The notes under the pieces were generated by a model. That model made no database searches. It was not told the origin of the DNA and saw only the letters and a program-made list of their open reading frames with translations. The translations under genes were made by a program, and so were the position numbers. Positions 62,299 through 64,000 of a stretch of DNA of 64,000 nucleotides are shown here, in pieces. Position 1 is the first letter of the stretch. Every line of letters starts with the position of its first letter. The DNA comes from Undaria pinnatifida (lineage: Eukaryota; Sar; Phaeophyceae; Laminariales; Alariaceae), in assembly GCA_012845835.1 (NCBI GenBank), contig JABAKD010000018.1:124001-188000 (forward strand), read 5' to 3'.

Positions 62299-62650
62299 GC
62301 CGGTCGCCCCGGTGGGGTTACACTCGAATACTACCACTACTATTAATACTAGGGTTGGTCCTTGAGTTAAGGATTAACCTCGTTGTGAGCTTTGTTGGCT
62401 TTATTTATTTGCCGAAATAAACGAGAATAAAAGGATCAACTAACTGCTGAAATCGCCTAGCAGCGTGGGTAGGTACAATTCGACGCGAATCGACGAGGGG
62501 AGAAAATGCCGGATTCTTCTCGCGATAAAAATTAGGGCATGTACCATAGTGGGGATGGGAGAGGGGAGTCCGCTATATGACCCCGGATCTGAGTTATACT
62601 GCTGGGAGGGCGAGAGTAGTGCGAGCATCACAATAATTGAGACGGGAAAA
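62299..62650 (+). mobile_element. SINE-A copy with degraded head
   Basis: CGGTCGCCCCGGTGGGGTTA is a degraded head, sharing the 5-prime GGTCGCCCCGGTGG of SINE-B. The body at 62455-62640 has AATTCGACGCGAATCGACGA-GG, TTCTTCTCGCGATAAAAATT, a GGGGATGGGAG run and CCCGGATCTGAGTTATACTG. Confidence 0.75.
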
Positions 62651-63089
62651 TAACAGAAGTGAGACGTATTACTGCTGCTGTAATAATACGATACCCAAGC
62701 AAGTTGCACCGATCGACTTGATCTGGACCGACTGCTGTATATTATGCAATTGGTCCATGTACAACTTTTCTTATCACAGGCCGGTATGAGATGATAGTCA
62801 TTGAACTTGTTGAACTTCTTAGTGAGTGGTGGTTTCCTCTATCTACGAACCCCGGACGAGCCGATCAATCGAAGGTTGGATTAAACTGTGCGGGGTGGTA
62901 TTGAGGCAGGGGGTCAAATGAAATGTCCGCGTACCGTGGGGTTGGGGTATACGAATAAAAATTGAGCAGTAGCGCGAGTTGCCCCCTTTTTTCTAATCGA
63001 AAATTCCTTGAAGGATTTCCGAACCGGGGTTGGACCCTGTTCTGTGGTGCTGGCGTTGTATACTAACCTCAGCTAGCTAAGGCTTCTAC

Positions 63090-63990
63090 ACCGTGCGGTG
63101 TGGTGTCGACCCTGGAGAAGTCGGTTTTCGTCCCCAGTTTGTTGGCGTTGATGGGGTATGGAAGGGTTTCTGGAACGGCGATGGGGCCCTATCCTCATCG
63201 GGTGCGTCGAAACGCCCCCCGCCCGTTTGCTGGTCTATCTCCTCCCCGGGTGTCCCTGGCTCTACGAGCTGCACAGCCACTCAACGATAAGCCAATGTGA
63301 ATAATAGATGATTGTCGCACAATCGTGCGGGGCTGGGTCAATCCGCCGGATAAATTGGTTATCGTCCCCGACTTGTCAGGATTCCTGAAACGGGCACAGG
63401 ACTCTATATCCGCCCATGGTGGCGTTGCCCTCATGTCCGAGCCCCAGCCAATCAGCGGTAAGCGAATATGGTTGGGGTTCCACGTCGTGCGGAGTGGTGT
63501 CGACACGGGAGGTCATCGTTATTGTTCCCGCGGTTTTGGAGCTGTAGAGATTCGGGGGATCCATGAATAGGGGATGGGACCCTATCTTCCCCTGTGCGAC
63601 GGAAATGCCCCCCATTGATGGGCCTCTATCCGCCTAGGACAGTGCTGTGGAGCTCGAACCAATCAGCGACTAGCCAGCGGGATTGGGGTTTCCTCACTGT
63701 GCCGGGCGGTGTCGACCCGAGAATTCTCGGTTTGCTTCCCCGGTTGATGGAAGTTTTAGAGGTGTGGGACGACCTCTGGACCGGGGATGGGACCCTATAT
63801 CCTCCCGAGGTGGAGCTGGCTCAACGTGCGAACCATGGCCAATCAGAAAATCGGCCGATGGGGTTGGGATTTCCACATCTTGCCGGGAGGTATCATGTGT
63901 GGATGGATTCCGATCCTCTATCGTGCCCGGGTGACGCCTACTTTGTGTATGAATCCTGTTCAATGAGCGATCAGACACAGCTGACATGTT
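63090..63990. repeat. Degenerate tandem array, about 200-base units, running to the right edge
   Basis: Anchors GTGCGGTGTGGTGTCGACCC (63094), GTGCGGGGCTGGGTCAATCC (63326), GTGCGGAGTGGTGTCGACAC (63488), GTGCCGGGCGGTGTCGACCC (63699) and TTGCCGGGAGGTATC (63880) mark five units. Each carries GATGGGACCCTATAT(C/A), a GAGC(C/T)..CCAATCAGCG block and GGTTGGGGTTTCC. No conserved reading frame is maintained across the units. Confidence 0.8.
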
Positions 63991-64000
63991 ATATTTTGGT

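Overview
This is a eukaryotic, repeat-rich, intron-dominated window. The introns carry GT-AG splice signals and interstitial TTAGGG telomere-type repeats. There are several families of short interspersed elements with RNA polymerase III A/B boxes, MITE-like inverted-repeat elements, G-rich pentamer satellites and many degenerate tandem arrays. Coding exons are short, moderately GC-rich and interrupted by long Gly/Ala/Ser/Glu/Thr tracts. That style suggests a large-genome alga or related protist (a stramenopile such as a brown alga is my best guess), but nothing in the sequence proves the lineage. The only recognisable protein-coding gene is one very large gene on the minus strand.

That gene is an SHPRH-type protein: a SNF2-family ATPase with an inserted PHD finger, acting in eukaryotes as a Rad5-like ubiquitin ligase and DNA translocase in post-replication repair. 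I assembled it exon by exon from residue motifs, splice sites and reading-frame phase. Reading right to left: a candidate acidic N-terminal exon (about 57.4 to 56.8 kb); less certain N-terminal exons at 53.8, 51.8, 48.7, 47.9, 45.9, 40.4, 39.5, 38.7 and 37.5 kb; the Q-motif exon (34.2 kb); a 215-codon exon ending GGILAD (32.7 to 32.0 kb); the Walker A exon (31.6 kb); the PHD finger (29.1 kb); the motif Ib region with a long low-complexity insertion (21.7 to 20.8 kb); the DEAH-box exon (20.1 kb); the TGTPIG exon, which has a GC-AG donor (16.9 kb); the IPPQ exon (11.1 kb); the LRQACCHP exon (5.4 kb); and a helical-linker exon (2.7 kb). The RING finger and the C-terminal helicase lobe must lie beyond the left edge. 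Exons for motif Ia, the segment after TGTPIG and the segment after IPPQ were not found.

The strongest unusual signal is repeated local duplication and decay of this gene's own exons. The LRQACCHP exon is present three times in tandem. The TGTPIG exon has a decayed copy in the preceding intron. The PHD exon has partial copies in direct and inverted orientation. The 47.9 and 45.9 kb exons look like a duplicated phase 0-0 pair, and the 37.5 kb exon has a degraded neighbour at 37.9 kb.

Region by region: 0 to 11 kb holds MITE-2, a tRNA-like sequence, the last visible exons, a GGTGT satellite and a GATC-rich composite array. 11 to 21 kb holds helicase exons among degenerate tandem arrays and an (AAC)n tract. 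22 to 30 kb holds SINEs, a direct-repeat-bracketed tRNA-like element, a frameshifted coding relic and the PHD exon with its fragments. 30 to 41 kb holds Walker A and upstream exons with CCCGA, GGTTG and GGGTA satellites. 41 to 57 kb holds N-terminal exons within arrays, SINEs and MITEs. 57.5 to 64 kb is to the right of (upstream of) the recognised gene: a decayed plus-strand coding relic, repeats, and a CCAAT-containing tandem array that runs off the right edge.
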